DNA of 64,000 nt from Liriodendron chinense (GCA_003013855.2 ML058453.1:868001-932000); one strand, 5' to 3'; positions 12,081 through 23,807 are shown, counted from the first letter of the stretch. Numbers and translations are program-made. The notes: generated from the letters alone by a model not told the origin.

Positions 12081-12103
12081 CCGAAGTTCCTAGACATTTG
12101 TTG

Positions 12104-12240
12104 GCCAATCAAGCTAATATTTGTGTGTCTTCAGTTCATCCCGTGAGGAGCGACTTTATGAGTGGTTTGGATGGCATATAAGGATAGTCTATGTAGAAGG
12201 CACAGAAAAATTTCAATGCCGTCTATTCTCATTCATCCAC
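12104..12240. repeat. MITE loop fragment
   Basis: The words 'caagctaatatttgtgtg', 'cttcagttcatccc' and 'gtttggatggcatataa' are the central segment of the palindromic MITEs. Both arms are missing. Confidence 0.45.
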
Positions 12241-12324
12241 GTCATAGCCAATGAGGTAAGCTCGCAAAATAAGCCGATTTTCTCTCTCACGTATAAATTG
12301 CATGCTACACAACCCCATTTTTAC

Positions 12325-12775
12325 CATGTGGAATTTCTTTGGACCTCACCATGATTTATCTTTTAGATCCACACCATTCATCAATTTTTTCAGGTTATTC
12401 TAAAGCATAAGACAAAAAATGAGGCACATCCAACGCTTAAGTAGATCACACAATAAAAAGTATGGGATTGAATGAGTAACGTTGCAACCTTCCTACAGTC
12501 CACTGTGAGGTTTATTTGCCATCTAACCTCTTCATAGTGTCACTTCAGACCTTGATGACTAAAAACACAAACAGTAGCTTGATCAGAGCAAACTAGGCTC
12601 CAAAAAGTTTTCAATGGTAGGTGTTCAATTCTCACTCTTTCCTGTCATGTGGCCCAATTGAACCTGGGATCTGACTAGTTTTCAATCTCGTGACTAAAAG
12701 TTATGAAACAAAATAGATGGATAGTGTAGATCTAATACACACATCATGATGGCGCCACGTAAGTTCCATGTTTCA
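12325..12775. repeat. Palindromic MITE, near full length
   Basis: The left arm (acctcaccatgatttatc, atccacaccattcatc), central words (cttgatcagagcaaac) and right arm (tgtcatgtggcccaattg, aatagatggatagtgtag, catcatgatggcgcc) are in order. Termini and target duplication are not resolved. Confidence 0.55.
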
Positions 12776-12829
12776 ACAGTTCTGATTTTCTTCTCGCTAG
12801 AGAGCGGCGGAATTTCTTGACAAGCAAAA

Positions 12830-13150
12830 TTTACGCGGGCCCATAATGATTTATTTCCCACATCAATTTTTCAGTGGGGATTACACAAATTATGGTTGAA
12901 ACCTTCTCAGGGCGAAGTTTGAGGGCTTTATCTGACATCTAACCTGTTCAGAAGGCCACCCATACCTGAATGAAGGTACAACACAAACATCCGCTCCCTA
13001 AGAAGTTTTCAACCGTAGCATCAATTTCACTGTTTCCTACGGTGTCTTCCACTTGAGCTTTGGATCTACCTTGTTTTTAAGCTTATAACATCTGAAAAAA
13101 TATATGGACAGTGTCGATGTTACATAAACATATTTTGTGAGCTGGAGATA
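12830..13150. repeat. Palindromic MITE, left arm shortened
   Basis: The left arm is reduced to 'gcgggcccataatgattta'. The loop (aacctgttcagaaggcc, agaagttttcaaccg) and right arm (cttccacttgagctttgg, tatatggacagtgtcg) are present. Confidence 0.5.
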
Positions 13151-13289
13151 TCCGAAATGACTTTTTTTTTTTTTTTTTTTAATTCGGTTAGTACGCACAC
13201 ATTCGACCGTTAGAAGTGGTACGCACACTTCAATGTTAGCCACCGCACGCTGGGATTCTATGCAAGACTTGAGTGTTGAGAGAAGGTTA

Positions 13290-13500
13290 TCTCAACTCAG
13301 TCTACCACTGTGGTTTGGCTACTTGAGTTTCCAGCATATTTTAATTTTAGGCTCACATGATAAAGCTCACATCCTGACATGATTACGGGCAAAATAGTTG
13401 AATAAGGTGGATTTCTCACTAATATCACGGTGGACCCCACATACCTGCTGAGCGCGGGAGCTTCCAGTCGCTTGTGGCAGGCAATCCGCGTCCCATCCAC
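13290..13500. repeat. MITE right arm, family B end
   Basis: The right-arm words lead to the end 'gcaggcaatccgcgtcc', close to the family-B terminus (GCAGGAAATCCGCG type) seen intact at 37436-37965. The left arm is absent. Confidence 0.5.
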
Positions 13501-13646
13501 GACAGAGGCATATAAAAATCAGCATGACCAAAACTCATGTTGTATGTGTACGGTTCAAAAGGGTTCTCCCCTGATGGACGGGGTGGATTCACGTATATAA
13601 CATGGTGGGCCCCAAACTAGCATCGACGTTTATGCCCTGGTAAAAC

Positions 13647-14171
13647 GGGCGCGGATTAGGTACTTCCCCGCCTGTCCCGAGCTCGAGACAGGCTAGGGTT
13701 CTGAAGGCCACCGTGATGTATGGATTGTATCCACACCATCCATGCATTTTTTCATGTCATTTTAGGATATGGTACAAAAAATTAGGCATATCTAAAGTTT
13801 AAGTGGGCCACACCACAGTAAGTAGCGGTGCTAATGATTTTTACCGTTGAAACCTTCCTAGGGCCCACCGTGATGTTTATTTGCCATCCAATCTGTTCAT
13901 AAGATCATAGAGATCTGGATTAAGGTAAAATACAAATATAAGCTTGATCCAAAACTTCCTGTGGGACCGAAGAAGTTTTCAACGGTCAGCCTTTAATCCA
14001 CATTTCATCGTCCAATTGAGTTGCGATCTGCCCCATTTTTGGGCTCATAACCTGAAATGAGATGTAAAACGGAATAGACGGTGTGGATAAAATCCATACA
14101 TCACGGTGGCCCTCATAGTCCTAGCCTGTCTCGAGATCGGGACAGGCGGAGGAAGTACCTAATCCGCGCCC
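13647..14171. mobile_element. Intact palindromic MITE with perfect 9-bp target duplication
   Basis: The terminal inverted repeats begin GGGCGCGGATTAGGTACTTC at the left and mirror it at the right (gaagtacctaatccgcgccc). Inside them lies a second inverted pair (cgcctgtcccgagctcgag / ctcgagatcgggacaggcg, one mismatch). The whole 525-bp body is a long imperfect hairpin: left-arm 'aagtgggccacacc' opposes right-arm sequence, and the two half-arms end in 'caccgtgatgtatgg' and 'ccatacatcacggtgg'. It is flanked by identical 9-mers TGGTAAAAC (13638-13646, 14172-14180). That size is typical of Mutator-like elements. No open frame encodes a transposase. Confidence 0.88.
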
Positions 14172-14228
14172 TGGTAAAACAGACGTTGTAGACAATTCAG
14201 GTACGCGGCGCGACTATTGCTTTTCTTC

Positions 14229-14743
14229 CTGACGCGGATTAGCTACTGCCCTACTGACTGGTTCAGTAGCGGATTCGCTGCTGAAATGACGTCACCAGGT
14301 TCTGTGGGACCCACCATGATGTATGTATTGTATCCATACCGTCTATCCATTTTGAGAGACTATTTTAGGGCATGAGCCAAAGAATGAAGCAGATCAAAAG
14401 CTCAAGTAGATCCCACTATAGAAAACAGTGAGGATTGAACGCCTACCATTATAAACTTCTTGGTGCCATATCTTTGATAACTTATAGACAAGTTGGATCT
14501 TAAATAAACGTCATGGTGGGCCCTCAGAAGGTTTCAACAGTGTGCCTCGCTGTCCCCCAGTTTTTGTGGCGGGGTTTTTTTGAGCTTTGGATCTGCCTCA
14601 TTCTTTTGCTCATGACATAAAATGATTTCTCCAAATGGATGGACAGTGTGATACAATCCATACATCATGTGGGGCCCACAGCTTGGTGACGTCACTTCAG
14701 TACCAAGATTCCCGACTGACCCAGTCAGTAGCTAATTCGCGTA
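14229..14743. mobile_element. Palindromic MITE, family A, with perfect 9-bp target duplication
   Basis: The left end ctgacgcggattagctactg and right end cagtagctaattcgcgta are inverted copies. Both arms have the subterminal 'tgacgtcacc' / 'ggtgacgtca' motif. The flanking 9-mers CTTTTCTTC (14220-14228, 14744-14752) are identical. Arms pair along most of the 515-bp length. It inserted only 57 bp from the MITE ending at 14171, and the terminal bases have drifted from GGA to CTG. Confidence 0.87.
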
Positions 14744-14844
14744 CTTTTCTTCCGCCCACTTATGATGCAATAGACAAGACCAGAGAGCATACACTGTGGG
14801 GCCCACTATTATACCTGAAAACAAAGAATCCCATGATAGTTTAC

Positions 14845-15135
14845 CACCATTTTAAAACGTTGGTGACTCTTCCACCGTCCACTAGTCATGGTTGAAGAAT
14901 ACTGTCCAAACCACCTATAGCATAAAAATTACAAAGATGATGGTAACAATCTTCTAAACTAAACCAATCACATTTAATAAACAATGATTGGATGGTTATT
15001 AAGATTGCTTGATCATTGCAATCTTTGAGATATGCACCATCCAGAATGTGGCCCACAAACAAATGGTCTGGATTACTGTACATCAGTGCCACATTTGTGT
15101 AGGAAGAGTCACCACCATTTTCAAAATAGCAGTGG
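14845..15135. mobile_element. Foldback MITE, family C
   Basis: The ends 'ccattttaaaacgttggtg' + 'actcttcc' (left) and 'ggaagagtcaccacc' + 'attttcaaaat' (right) are inverted. The inner words differ from families A/B. A second copy lies at 20553-20840. The target duplication was not resolved. Confidence 0.55.
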
Positions 15136-15194
15136 TCTACCATAGGAATATAGTCCCATCATAGGATGACTCACCACCACTACCAACACTGTCA

Positions 15195-15600
15195 TTACGA
15201 GAGCGGATTGCATGTGCCTGATATACCTGTCCCCGGGGCTGTGTGGGGCCCACAGAGATGTTCGTGACAAATCCACTCTGTCCATCTGTTTGTAAAGACC
15301 ATAGTAGGATATGATTCTAAAAATCAGGCAGATCCAAAACTCAGGTGGGCCACCAAAAATTAAACAGTGGGAACGGAACCGTCCACTATTAATGAAACCC
15401 TCCCGAAGCTGACCGTGATGTTTATATGCCATCCAAACCGTTCATATGGTTACTAGTCGTTATAAGTTTTGCATATGTTTGATTTTTAAATTCCTATCCT
15501 ATTGTGATCTTTAAAAAACGATGGACGGAGTGGGCCCCACACAACCCTGGACACAGGTGTATCTCTGTGCCCGGGGGGAACATGCAATCCGCTCTCGTCC
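15195..15600. mobile_element. Palindromic MITE, family D (ends GAGAGCGGATTGCATG)
   Basis: The left end gagagcggattgcatg and right end catgcaatccgctctcgtcc are inverted; the right end completed to its outer bases reads GGACGAGAGCGGATTGCATG on the minus strand, so it shares GGAC...GCGGATT with families A and B. The next inner words (ctgtccccggggctgtgtgg / ctctgtgcccgggggg) also mirror each other. I could not match flanking 9-mers. Confidence 0.65.
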
Positions 15601-15799
15601 GTTATTTTATTTTATTTCTCCTAAATCCAAAATTCCCATATGGCCAGAAAATAATAGATTAATAACACTGAGAGAGGGAGAGGAAGGGGAGCATTTTCCA
15701 CCGTACACTAGTGGGACCCGTTTAAGCAATTCTGAGGACAATGTTGCACGTGTGCAGCATGATTCATGTAAAATCAACTTAAGGTGATGAGAATTTGGG

Positions 15800-16375
15800 T
15801 AGTGGTCGGTGCTCTGTGGGCCCACCATGATGTATATGTTTCATCCACGCCATCCATCCATTTTTTTCCCTATCATTTTATGCTAGTGGTAGGTACTCTG
15901 TGGGACCTACCATGATGTATATGTTTCATCCACGCCATCCATCCATTTTTTCTGGATCATTTTATGATAAGTGCCCAAAAATGAGGTATTTCCAAATCTT
16001 AAGTGGACAACATCACACGAAACAGTGTTGATGGAACGCTCACTATTAAAAACTTTTTGGGGGCGCACAAAGTTTTGGATCAAGATGTTATTTGTTTTTT
16101 TTACTTCATCCAGGCCTGTATGACCGAATCAACAGGTTGGATATCAAATAAACAGTATAGTGGGCCCAAGGAGGTTTTAAATGGTGGACATTCAATCACT
16201 ACTGTTTTCCTGTGGTGTGGTCCACCTGAGATTTAGATATGCTTTATTTTTGGCGTAAAGAAATAAATTGATGTGGGAAAATGAATAGACAGGGTAAATA
16301 AAATACATCATGCATGATAGGGCCGACAGAGCACAGATGGCTAGTGGCAAGGTAGCTAACCAAACCACGTCCCAC
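15800..16375. mobile_element. Palindromic MITE with an 84-bp duplication of its left end
   Basis: The left-arm start (tagtggt, ctctgtgggcccacc, tttcatccacgccatcc) is present twice in direct tandem, 15800-15883 and 15884-15967. The loop (agttttggatcaagat, caacaggttggatat) and right arm (gtggtgtggtccacctgag, acatcatgcatgataggg) follow, ending near 'accacgtccc'. Confidence 0.65.
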
Positions 16376-16394
16376 TCACCAATATAAAATAGGT

Positions 16395-16495
16395 AGGATG
16401 GGTCCCTGCTCATGCTCAGTGGTAGACTTTGTAAGTTTCAGCATTGAGGTCATGGGTTCTCGAGGCCCATATGGTGTGTGTGAAAAAAAAAAATT
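16395..16495 (+). mobile_element. tRNA-derived SINE, copy 2
   Basis: The A-box-like tgctcagtggt (16413-16423) and B-box-like gggttctcgaggcc (from 16454, with a one-base expansion) are about 43 bases apart start to start. The body ends in an 11-A tail. It is flanked by the 8-mer AAATAGGT at 16387-16394 and 16496-16503, a plausible target duplication. It is the shortest copy. Confidence 0.75.
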
Positions 16496-16503
16496 AAATA
16501 GGT

Positions 16504-18783
16504 CTGATTAAAAAATAGGAGTTGTTTATTTAATGGGTTAAGCCTGAGAATGAGTGGAGCCGTACCTAACCCATTTATCACGGTGGGTCTAGTATGGAAA
16601 TTTCAATTGATTTTTCACACAAATGATGTTCTATAATAACCTGTTGGGGCCGCTTTCAAATGGGTAAGGAATAAAATGGTCAGCAATAGAAATTTAGCAG
16701 TTCTCATTGAATGATTACGGTGGTCCAATTAGTTTTATTTTTGGTATATTCACTATTAATGGACCCAAAACTACCCCATGGATTTAAATTTTGGATCCAC
16801 ATCCACTGATCAATCAGCTTGGTCCAATGATCCATCCGGTCCACCTGACTAATTTGCAACCCTAAATGTTGGTGCCAACTCATGGGAGGTTAGCATTATG
16901 TGCCCAAGATGTATGCATTGTTTTGTCCTAGTGTGCACCGTGATTGTATAAGATGAATCTATAGTCGAGATGGCCCGTACTGAAGTTTGGGGCACATGGC
17001 GACTGTAAGATTTTTTATAAGGTGGGCCTAATTGATCAATGGTCTAATCTCCCTAAGGGCTGGATAATGTGGTGGGGCATTTCCGGTGGACCCTGCTATA
17101 GTCATGATTGATCAAAAATCGTGTTTTATGAAATATAGATAGGCCTGATGTTTTAGTAATAATGTTGATTTTTTTATGAAATATAGTGAAATTTTAAAGG
17201 ATTTTTTTCTTCATCAAATTATTCAGATTTAATCATACCCTAAGAGTCCTATCTTGATAATCTCGTATTTCTATTTTCTAAAATCCAAATAAACTATTTA
17301 GATTTACTTGAATGAAGAACACGGATGGTGTAAAAATACAAACCTTTGCCTATGATGATATTTCAATTAAAAAGTCTCCCACCCATCTATTACAAATAGA
17401 AAGAGAGTGCATGTCTATGCTAAATAGACCCCGCGCATGTGATGAAGATGGATGAAGGACTATGCTAAATCGACCCTGCACGTTACATGTGATGGAGATG
17501 AATGAAGGAGATGAGAGATGGAATTAATCTCTCTTCCTCTCTCTTTTCTCTCTTTGAAATTCACACTTACGGGGAGACATCCATGCTCCCTCTTTTTCGG
17601 TACTCCTTTTTGGAATATAATCTTATTTGTATCCAGGGATTAAAGTTAGAGTGATGTACCACGTATAAAACTTTGTTATCCTAAAATTTATCATATACTT
17701 CTTATCATTGGAAGTCTATAAACATGCCTTATTCATGTATATGTTTATGATCAAATCCTTTCACTAGTATGGTAATTCACCAAAAACCCATAACCTATTC
17801 TAATGAAGTGGTGGGCCATCATATTATCATAAGTGTGATTAAAACAGTTCACATGTTGAAACTAAACTTTGATAGTTGAAAACCTTTGTAAAACTTTTTA
17901 AAACTATTTAATTGTTAGAAAAAATAAAATAAATAAATAAAAACATTTGATAAATCTACAATTTCTTAAATCTTCATTATAAATAAATCCTTAGAAAACT
18001 AATGGATCCCTCGTTAATCCATACAAAGATCAACAATCCCTAAAAAATGCACCCTGCCACATCATGTTTATTGGCCAAACAATAACATCATAAAGAGAGA
18101 CAAAGTAGATGTAATCAATACCCTAACCCTCACATGTCCTCAAGTCTAAGGATTAATAAAAATTTAATGTTTCGTCGAATCTAATATAATCTAATTAGCA
18201 AATGGACCCCTAGACTAGTGACTTAATCTTGATCCACTAAGACAAGTATCAAATAGATCCAACAAAATCCAATACCAATGACATACTTACACTCTCATGT
18301 GGGTAGTGTTGCGTCTTGGTTTCACCTTTGGTCACGTGTGATGTGTGCGGGCGTACCAGACTAACTATGCAGCTTGATTCCAACTGAACAACTTTGACCC
18401 CAAGCACCAAGCTAGGCACATACGTCGCACTCGATCATAAATGACCGAGATCTGAGAAGATCAGCTGCCTATTTAACCACTCACATGCCAAGATTTTATT
18501 TAAGATGATCAGATGATTATTGAATGGTAGAGTTTGTCCTTCGTAAATGGGTCACACCTTGCCTTCCAAATGAAAGGACTTTTCCAGATACAAGAGCAAA
18601 ACAAAAGGAGATACTTACAATCAATCCCAAGGAGGAGCAACTGCAAAACACATTTTTTAAACAAGAACTGCTTGTATTATGATAACTTCATCTACCGCAT
18701 GAGCGTAGACTTGTATTATAGCTATTGGATTAGTGTTGCTCCTAATGTAGAACTAGATTAATGATTACACTAAGCAATTAAAT
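16504..18783. other. Unassigned AT-rich intergenic sequence
   Basis: No gene, TIR or LTR is recognised across about 2.3 kb. Base composition is AT-rich, with tracts such as 'aaaaaataaaataaataaat' near 17920. The 75-codon frame at 18534-18761 has no recognisable motif. Confidence 0.4.
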
Positions 18784-18794
18784 GATTGATTATG

Positions 18795-18980
18795 TGGGTT
18801 CAGAGCCTTGCCTCATTAGTAGACTCTGCGGAGTTTCAACAGGGGGTCTTGGTTTCGAAACCCATTCATGGTGAAAATCCACACTGCTGATAGCACCAGT
18901 GGGTGCATTACATGACTGACTGGGTGGGTGTGTTGCGCGATTGACTGGGTAGGTAGGTTGCATGACTGACAAAAAAAAAA
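18795..18980 (+). mobile_element. tRNA-derived SINE, copy 3, perfect 11-bp target duplication
   Basis: The A-box-like tgcctcattagt (18809-18820) and B-box-like ggtttcgaaacc (18851-18862) are followed by a longer 3' region than the other copies, with repeated 'tgactgactgggtgggt'-type words, then a 10-A tail. The 11-mer GATTGATTATG flanks it perfectly (18784-18794, 18981-18991). This is the best evidence that the family moves by target-primed insertion. Confidence 0.85.
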
Positions 18981-18991
18981 GATTGATTATG

Positions 18992-20089
18992 CTAAAGAAC
19001 ATAAAGGATAATTGCATTTGATAGTTGGTTTATTTAATTTGGTTGGTGTGACAATTATAGGCTTCTTGAATAAAGAAGAACCATCGTAATGCACCTCATA
19101 TTTAACAATTATGGTAACTGTTTAGTACTACACCTTTTTTCCTCTCAATACCTATCCTGGTAACTGTTTGTAAGTTTTGCTTAGCCATTACTCATCTTTA
19201 GATAATGTGTTCCAATCAACCAACATCTGTTGTTACTTGGCAAAATACGCTCTATGTATCTTAGTAGATCACATGTGTGTTGTACACTTCTCATGCAATA
19301 ACATGGGTCCTCTTCTAATTGGTTCTTCTAGGAACAGTAAAAAATATAGTACAACAGGAAAGGGTAACGCAAATCAACACCTAGTCTTGCTTGATGGGCA
19401 CTTCATCATAACCCATGTCAATCCCCTCTAACAAAATGATCATTCCTTTTATTATGTGATCACAACAATTTTGCCCTCAGGCCTATGATACTCATGATAT
19501 ATAGAAAACATAGATCTATAGGCGACGAATTCGAATCTCCCTTTATAAACAATCAGAAAAATGACTCCTCCACCTAACACATATCATGAAAGTTTAAGGT
19601 GACATTATATATTAAAATGCATATTACATTGGACACTTGATCATTATGATCTATGGTGAAGATTATCATTATCAAATCCACGTGATATTGGATTGGTTCA
19701 GGGAACTAACACCAGCATCCATTGAATGAACAGTTGGGGCCTAAGCACAAACAGATTACGTTGGCACGTTCGTGGAGAGTAGGTTTCGGAGTCGGCCTAA
19801 CACGTTCCTTTTCATGGACATGCAGCTGGCTTTGTATTGCACGGCAGTTACGCCAGCAGCCGGCAGGCCAATAGCCTTGTGCCACGTCGGAGCAGGTAGG
19901 AATGAAAATCTTCGAAAAATCCATTCGGTTTGACTCGGTAGTTCAATGGGTCAACACAGAATGTCCATTAAACGAGTCAAAAGGAGATCCCCGTCCATTT
20001 CCAGTCAAAAGATTGTAGCCGCGTTTGGCCGCACTAATTGCTTGGATTACAATAATGAGAAATGCTCCAGAGTACTGTAACGGTGTAAC
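18992..20089. other. Unassigned intergenic sequence
   Basis: No supported feature. Open frames at 19177-19431 and 19706-19924 lack family resemblance. Confidence 0.4.
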
Positions 20090-20460
20090 CAAGTTATAGT
20101 GCTCCAATGTTTTATCTGTCTCTTGGACAGTTCATCAATCGATCTGAACTGTCTATTAAGTTCAGAACCGTTTTCGTTGGCTACAATGCAAAAATCACAC
20201 TGATGGAATTATCCAATTCGTCCCTGATTATTCCTTATTCTTTTAGCCATTCTTTTTTAAAGACATGGATGGAATGGTTAGGATTGCATGAAAAGATCAG
20301 TGATTCTTTAGAACCATGATCATTCTAAGATGGGCTCCAACAAATAGATTGATTAAATTGTTGATTGGACCTGTTGTGTAAATGATCTAGACCGTCCAAA
20401 TTAAAGTCAAATGCTCTGGTAGGTACAATTATCACATTAGCTCCATATTAATTGCTTTGA
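20090..20460. repeat. Foldback element, family E, worn copy
   Basis: It begins with 'agttatagtgctccaatg', as does the element near 63.47 kb ('agttatagtgctcctag'). It contains 'gttcatcaatcgatctgaac' and ends near 'agaccgtccaaatt' and 'attagctcc'. Arms match only loosely here. Confidence 0.4.
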
Positions 20461-20552
20461 AAACGGATCTGTGTTGGGCCTAATTCACAGTCTAGATCAA
20501 GCGATTAGATTGTCTAAGTGTCCCAATGAGCATTTCTCTTCGCTAATTAATT

Positions 20553-20840
20553 CTTTTAAAAACGGTGGTGAGTCATCCTCCTCGCACAAGTCACTGATTT
20601 TCTACTATCCAGACCAAATAGATTGTGGGTCCCATTCTGGATGGTTCATTTATCTATGATCATACCGTTCAAGCAATCATAACCATCCAATTAATGGCCA
20701 TCAAATTGATGGTTGAAACTGAAACATTGAGTGGTCCAATTTCGAAAGGAAACATCAGAGGGTTATTTGTTGGAAATGATCCATCCATTGTCGGGTGCAC
20801 CATTTGGCCAGGAGTCACCACCATTTTTGAGTGGTGCAAA
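20553..20840. mobile_element. Foldback MITE, family C, second copy
   Basis: The left end 'ttttaaaaacggtggtgag' and right end 'ggagtcaccaccatttttga' are inverted and match the ends of the 14845-15135 element. The intervening sequence has 'gtgggtcccattctggatgg' and opposing 'gatccatccattgtcgggtg' words. Confidence 0.55.
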
Positions 20841-22561
20841 ACTAGCACAGAAGTCTAAATGCATGCTGAGAATTTTGGACTGCAGAAAAGGGGTGGGGAG
20901 ATTCTGGGTACCATTGCTACACTTAAGTGGACCATCTGGACTGTCCATTCAAGCAAGCCAACTCTTCATGGGCCAACATGTGAAATTCAAATGCATACTA
21001 ACTGGATGATCCTATTCATGCAAATCTTTACTATATTGTTTTTACAACCGTTCATTTTCCAAGCCATAAATTGGATGGTCAGAATAATCCAAGCTGTGCC
21101 TTACCAAATCAAGGGTAAGATCTGATGATTGGACTTTTTATTTACAGAAGGTCTCACCGTTCATTTGCAAAACCCTGATTGCAAGGAGAGAATTATTAAT
21201 TAGGTAGCCATTTTTTTTCGTTTTTTTTAAATATTATATTTAGGTGGGCCACTTATTCAAATCAATGGTGGTTGTCCCCTCTCAAACTCATCCCAGTGGC
21301 GTGGCCCAACTGAGTATTGTATCGGCCTGATTTTTAGCCTCACGATCAAAAGAGTGGGATGCATCTGATGAACGGGTTAGATTTCAAGCATCCATACTGT
21401 GGCCCCCACAATATCCCGGTACCACCATTAGTTGTGGTGGTACGGGTACCACTGGAGTGCATCCCACTTTTTGACCCATAAGGCTAAAAATCCATCTGAA
21501 TTTTGAATCTTCCTGATTTTTAGATTATTCGCCTATTAGGATATTTAGAAACTTATGGACGGAGTGGATTCGTCATGGGAATTTATGTGGGCCCCACAGC
21601 TTCCAGGGGATAGGCAAATCAACTTCCACTTATAATGCAAGTGGGAAGTATGCCCGTTGAACTTGAATAGGCGGGAGAAAGCCGGAACAGGCAAATCTTT
21701 GCGTGGCCCACGTGCTAACCGGGTCCATGACGAGACATCTGCTTGGTGCGTAAGGTTGGCCCAGCTCTGCAGTTGAGCCCTGGTGCAAATATTAGTGTGG
21801 TCAACACATCCGGTGGCTCACACAAAAAGTTATATGTTGACAATTGGTTGGATTTTTCAAACCGTCCATCTTTTGAATATATGGGTGGACCACCTAAGGC
21901 CCACCTCATTTAATGTCTCGCACACTAGCCAAGTTGATGTGTGTGCTTTTTCTGTAAATGGTATGAGTGGGCTGTGGAGATGCTGATCAGTGGGACTGAA
22001 AAACCTCTCTACCATCAAATCTTTCAAGGTTTCTTTGTATGTCAATCTTGAATTTTTTTTGGGTATAAGATTGAGTTTCTAATTAAAGGCTGATTTTAGC
22101 TGAGAACATTGTTTGGGTGATGATGTTTGTTTTCCCATTTTCTCTTATAAAATAGTGAAAAATGCTATTTAGACGTCAATGTCCAGCGAAAAATATCATT
22201 GTGTATAAATAATGTGGTTCATACATCAACTAAAGGAGACGGGCACATGACTTTAGTCTGTATCACTATGATCCATATATATTAGAAGGTTAGGATTTTT
22301 AAGAGGACCACAGTATAATACTCCCAACTCCTAAGAACTCCTAAGAACATGGGTGATTACTTACAACATCTAAAGTCTATAATCCTGCCTATCCAAGTAC
22401 TTAAGTGGGGGTGACTAACATTGTGGTGTGACTAACATGGTGGGTGTAACCCCCCCCCCCCCAAAAAAAAAAAAAAAAAAAAAAGAAAGAAAGAAAAAAA
22501 AAGTGGACTCAAATTTTCCACCATCAATGAGATCAACACTTTGCCCAAAGTATCATGCAAG
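20841..22561. other. Intergenic sequence with MITE words, a hairpin and homopolymers
   Basis: No gene is supported. About 21230-21600 carries MITE-like arms (gtgggccacttattcaaat, gtgggccccacagcttcc) around a short perfect hairpin at 21416-21449. A C11 tract and a long A-rich tract sit at about 22450-22503. Confidence 0.4.
21416..21449. other. Short GC-rich hairpin
   Basis: CCCGGTACCACCA and TGGTGGTACGGG face each other across a loop of about eight bases (ttagttgt), with one mismatch/bulge. It lies at the centre of a wider inverted region (21340-21500: 'gtgggatgcatc' and 'gcatcccac'). It is probably the turn of a foldback element. Confidence 0.6.
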
Positions 22562-22670
22562 CACAAGCCATGCCTCAGTGGTAGTCTCTCTGGAGTTTCA
22601 ACATGAGGTTACGGGTTCTAGCTTCCCTTGTGGTGTGAGTGTTTGGGGGTAGCGTGTGAGTAAAAAAAAC
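22553..22670 (+). mobile_element. tRNA-derived SINE, copy 4
   Basis: The A-box-like tgcctcagtggt (22571-22582) is the best match to the consensus among the four copies. The B-box-like gggttctagcttcc starts at 22613. The words 'gagtttcaacatgaggtta' and 'tggtgtgagtgt' are shared with the other copies. An eight-A tail ends it. No target duplication was found, so the ends are approximate. Confidence 0.65.
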
Positions 22671-23705
22671 AAAAGAGGTGGGCATAAAAAAGCTCTAACA
22701 ATCAGATTTCCATCAAACCTATTTAAAACACTTTATGGTAAAAAATAAATAATAAAAACTCAACTATTGAAATTCGTGATAAAATCTTTGAAATATTTTG
22801 ATATGTTAGCCATTTATTTATGGCTTGATATATTGTCTAATAGGCAAGATCCAGCCAAACAATGCCTCTGGTGAGTACCATTGGATCCATGTTGGAGTAT
22901 ATTATGCTTAAGCCGAATTTTAATGCATGTACTCAACTAGACGTGTGTATTGACCACTTAGGGTATCTAAAGGTATATTAATTTTATTATATTAAGGCGA
23001 AGAAAACCTCCTGTAACATCTAAAGATAAGTCTAAGCTAATTCACGATCGAATTAATTCATGTACCAAGCTAGTATGATGATCCTCCTTGTAGGTGATTC
23101 AATGCAATTCATCCAATGCACGTGTAATTCGTATTCCTATCTAATGAAGGGCACATGCACTTAGATGCCTAATGGTGGAGATCAATCCGTCCGAACTCAT
23201 TATTGGTTTTCTTGAAAAGGAGTAACCACAAACTAATTGTAGGTGGCCTGATCTTGATGGAGTGGTTATGGTTTTTTGGTTACTCAAAAACCATGGTGTC
23301 AATTCCTTAGCGACGGGGTTCATTGTGTCTACTTCATTCTTTTCCTAAACGCCCAATAGAGAGACTCCATAGAAGAATTTACTATAACCTACTAAACATA
23401 TACATGCCCAAGTTCAATTGATGAAAAAAGCAACTAGTGACTTTATTCCATGGGTCCATAATGACCTAGTTTCATTAAACAATATTTGATTGCTTTGCAG
23501 GGCACATACATCCTATAGGTTACGCCAAACATCTGCAATTTAATAAATGTATTAATTATAAACAATCTTAAAAATATCTTTGCCTTTTTATTGTTTTTTT
23601 TTAATTGTAATTTTTTATCTCTTTACCTTTAAACTTGCAAAACATGAACTAATATAAGAGATATCAATTGTTATGGTTATCATTATCATTTGAATTAATA
23701 TAGGG
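22671..23705. other. Unassigned AT-rich sequence
   Basis: Nothing supportable is seen. Confidence 0.4.
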
Positions 23706-23710
23706 GATGT

Positions 23711-23754
23711 TGTGGTAGTCTCCTAGTGGGAGACGTCCACTAGGGTGGGGAGAC

Positions 23755-23807
<53 letters not shown>

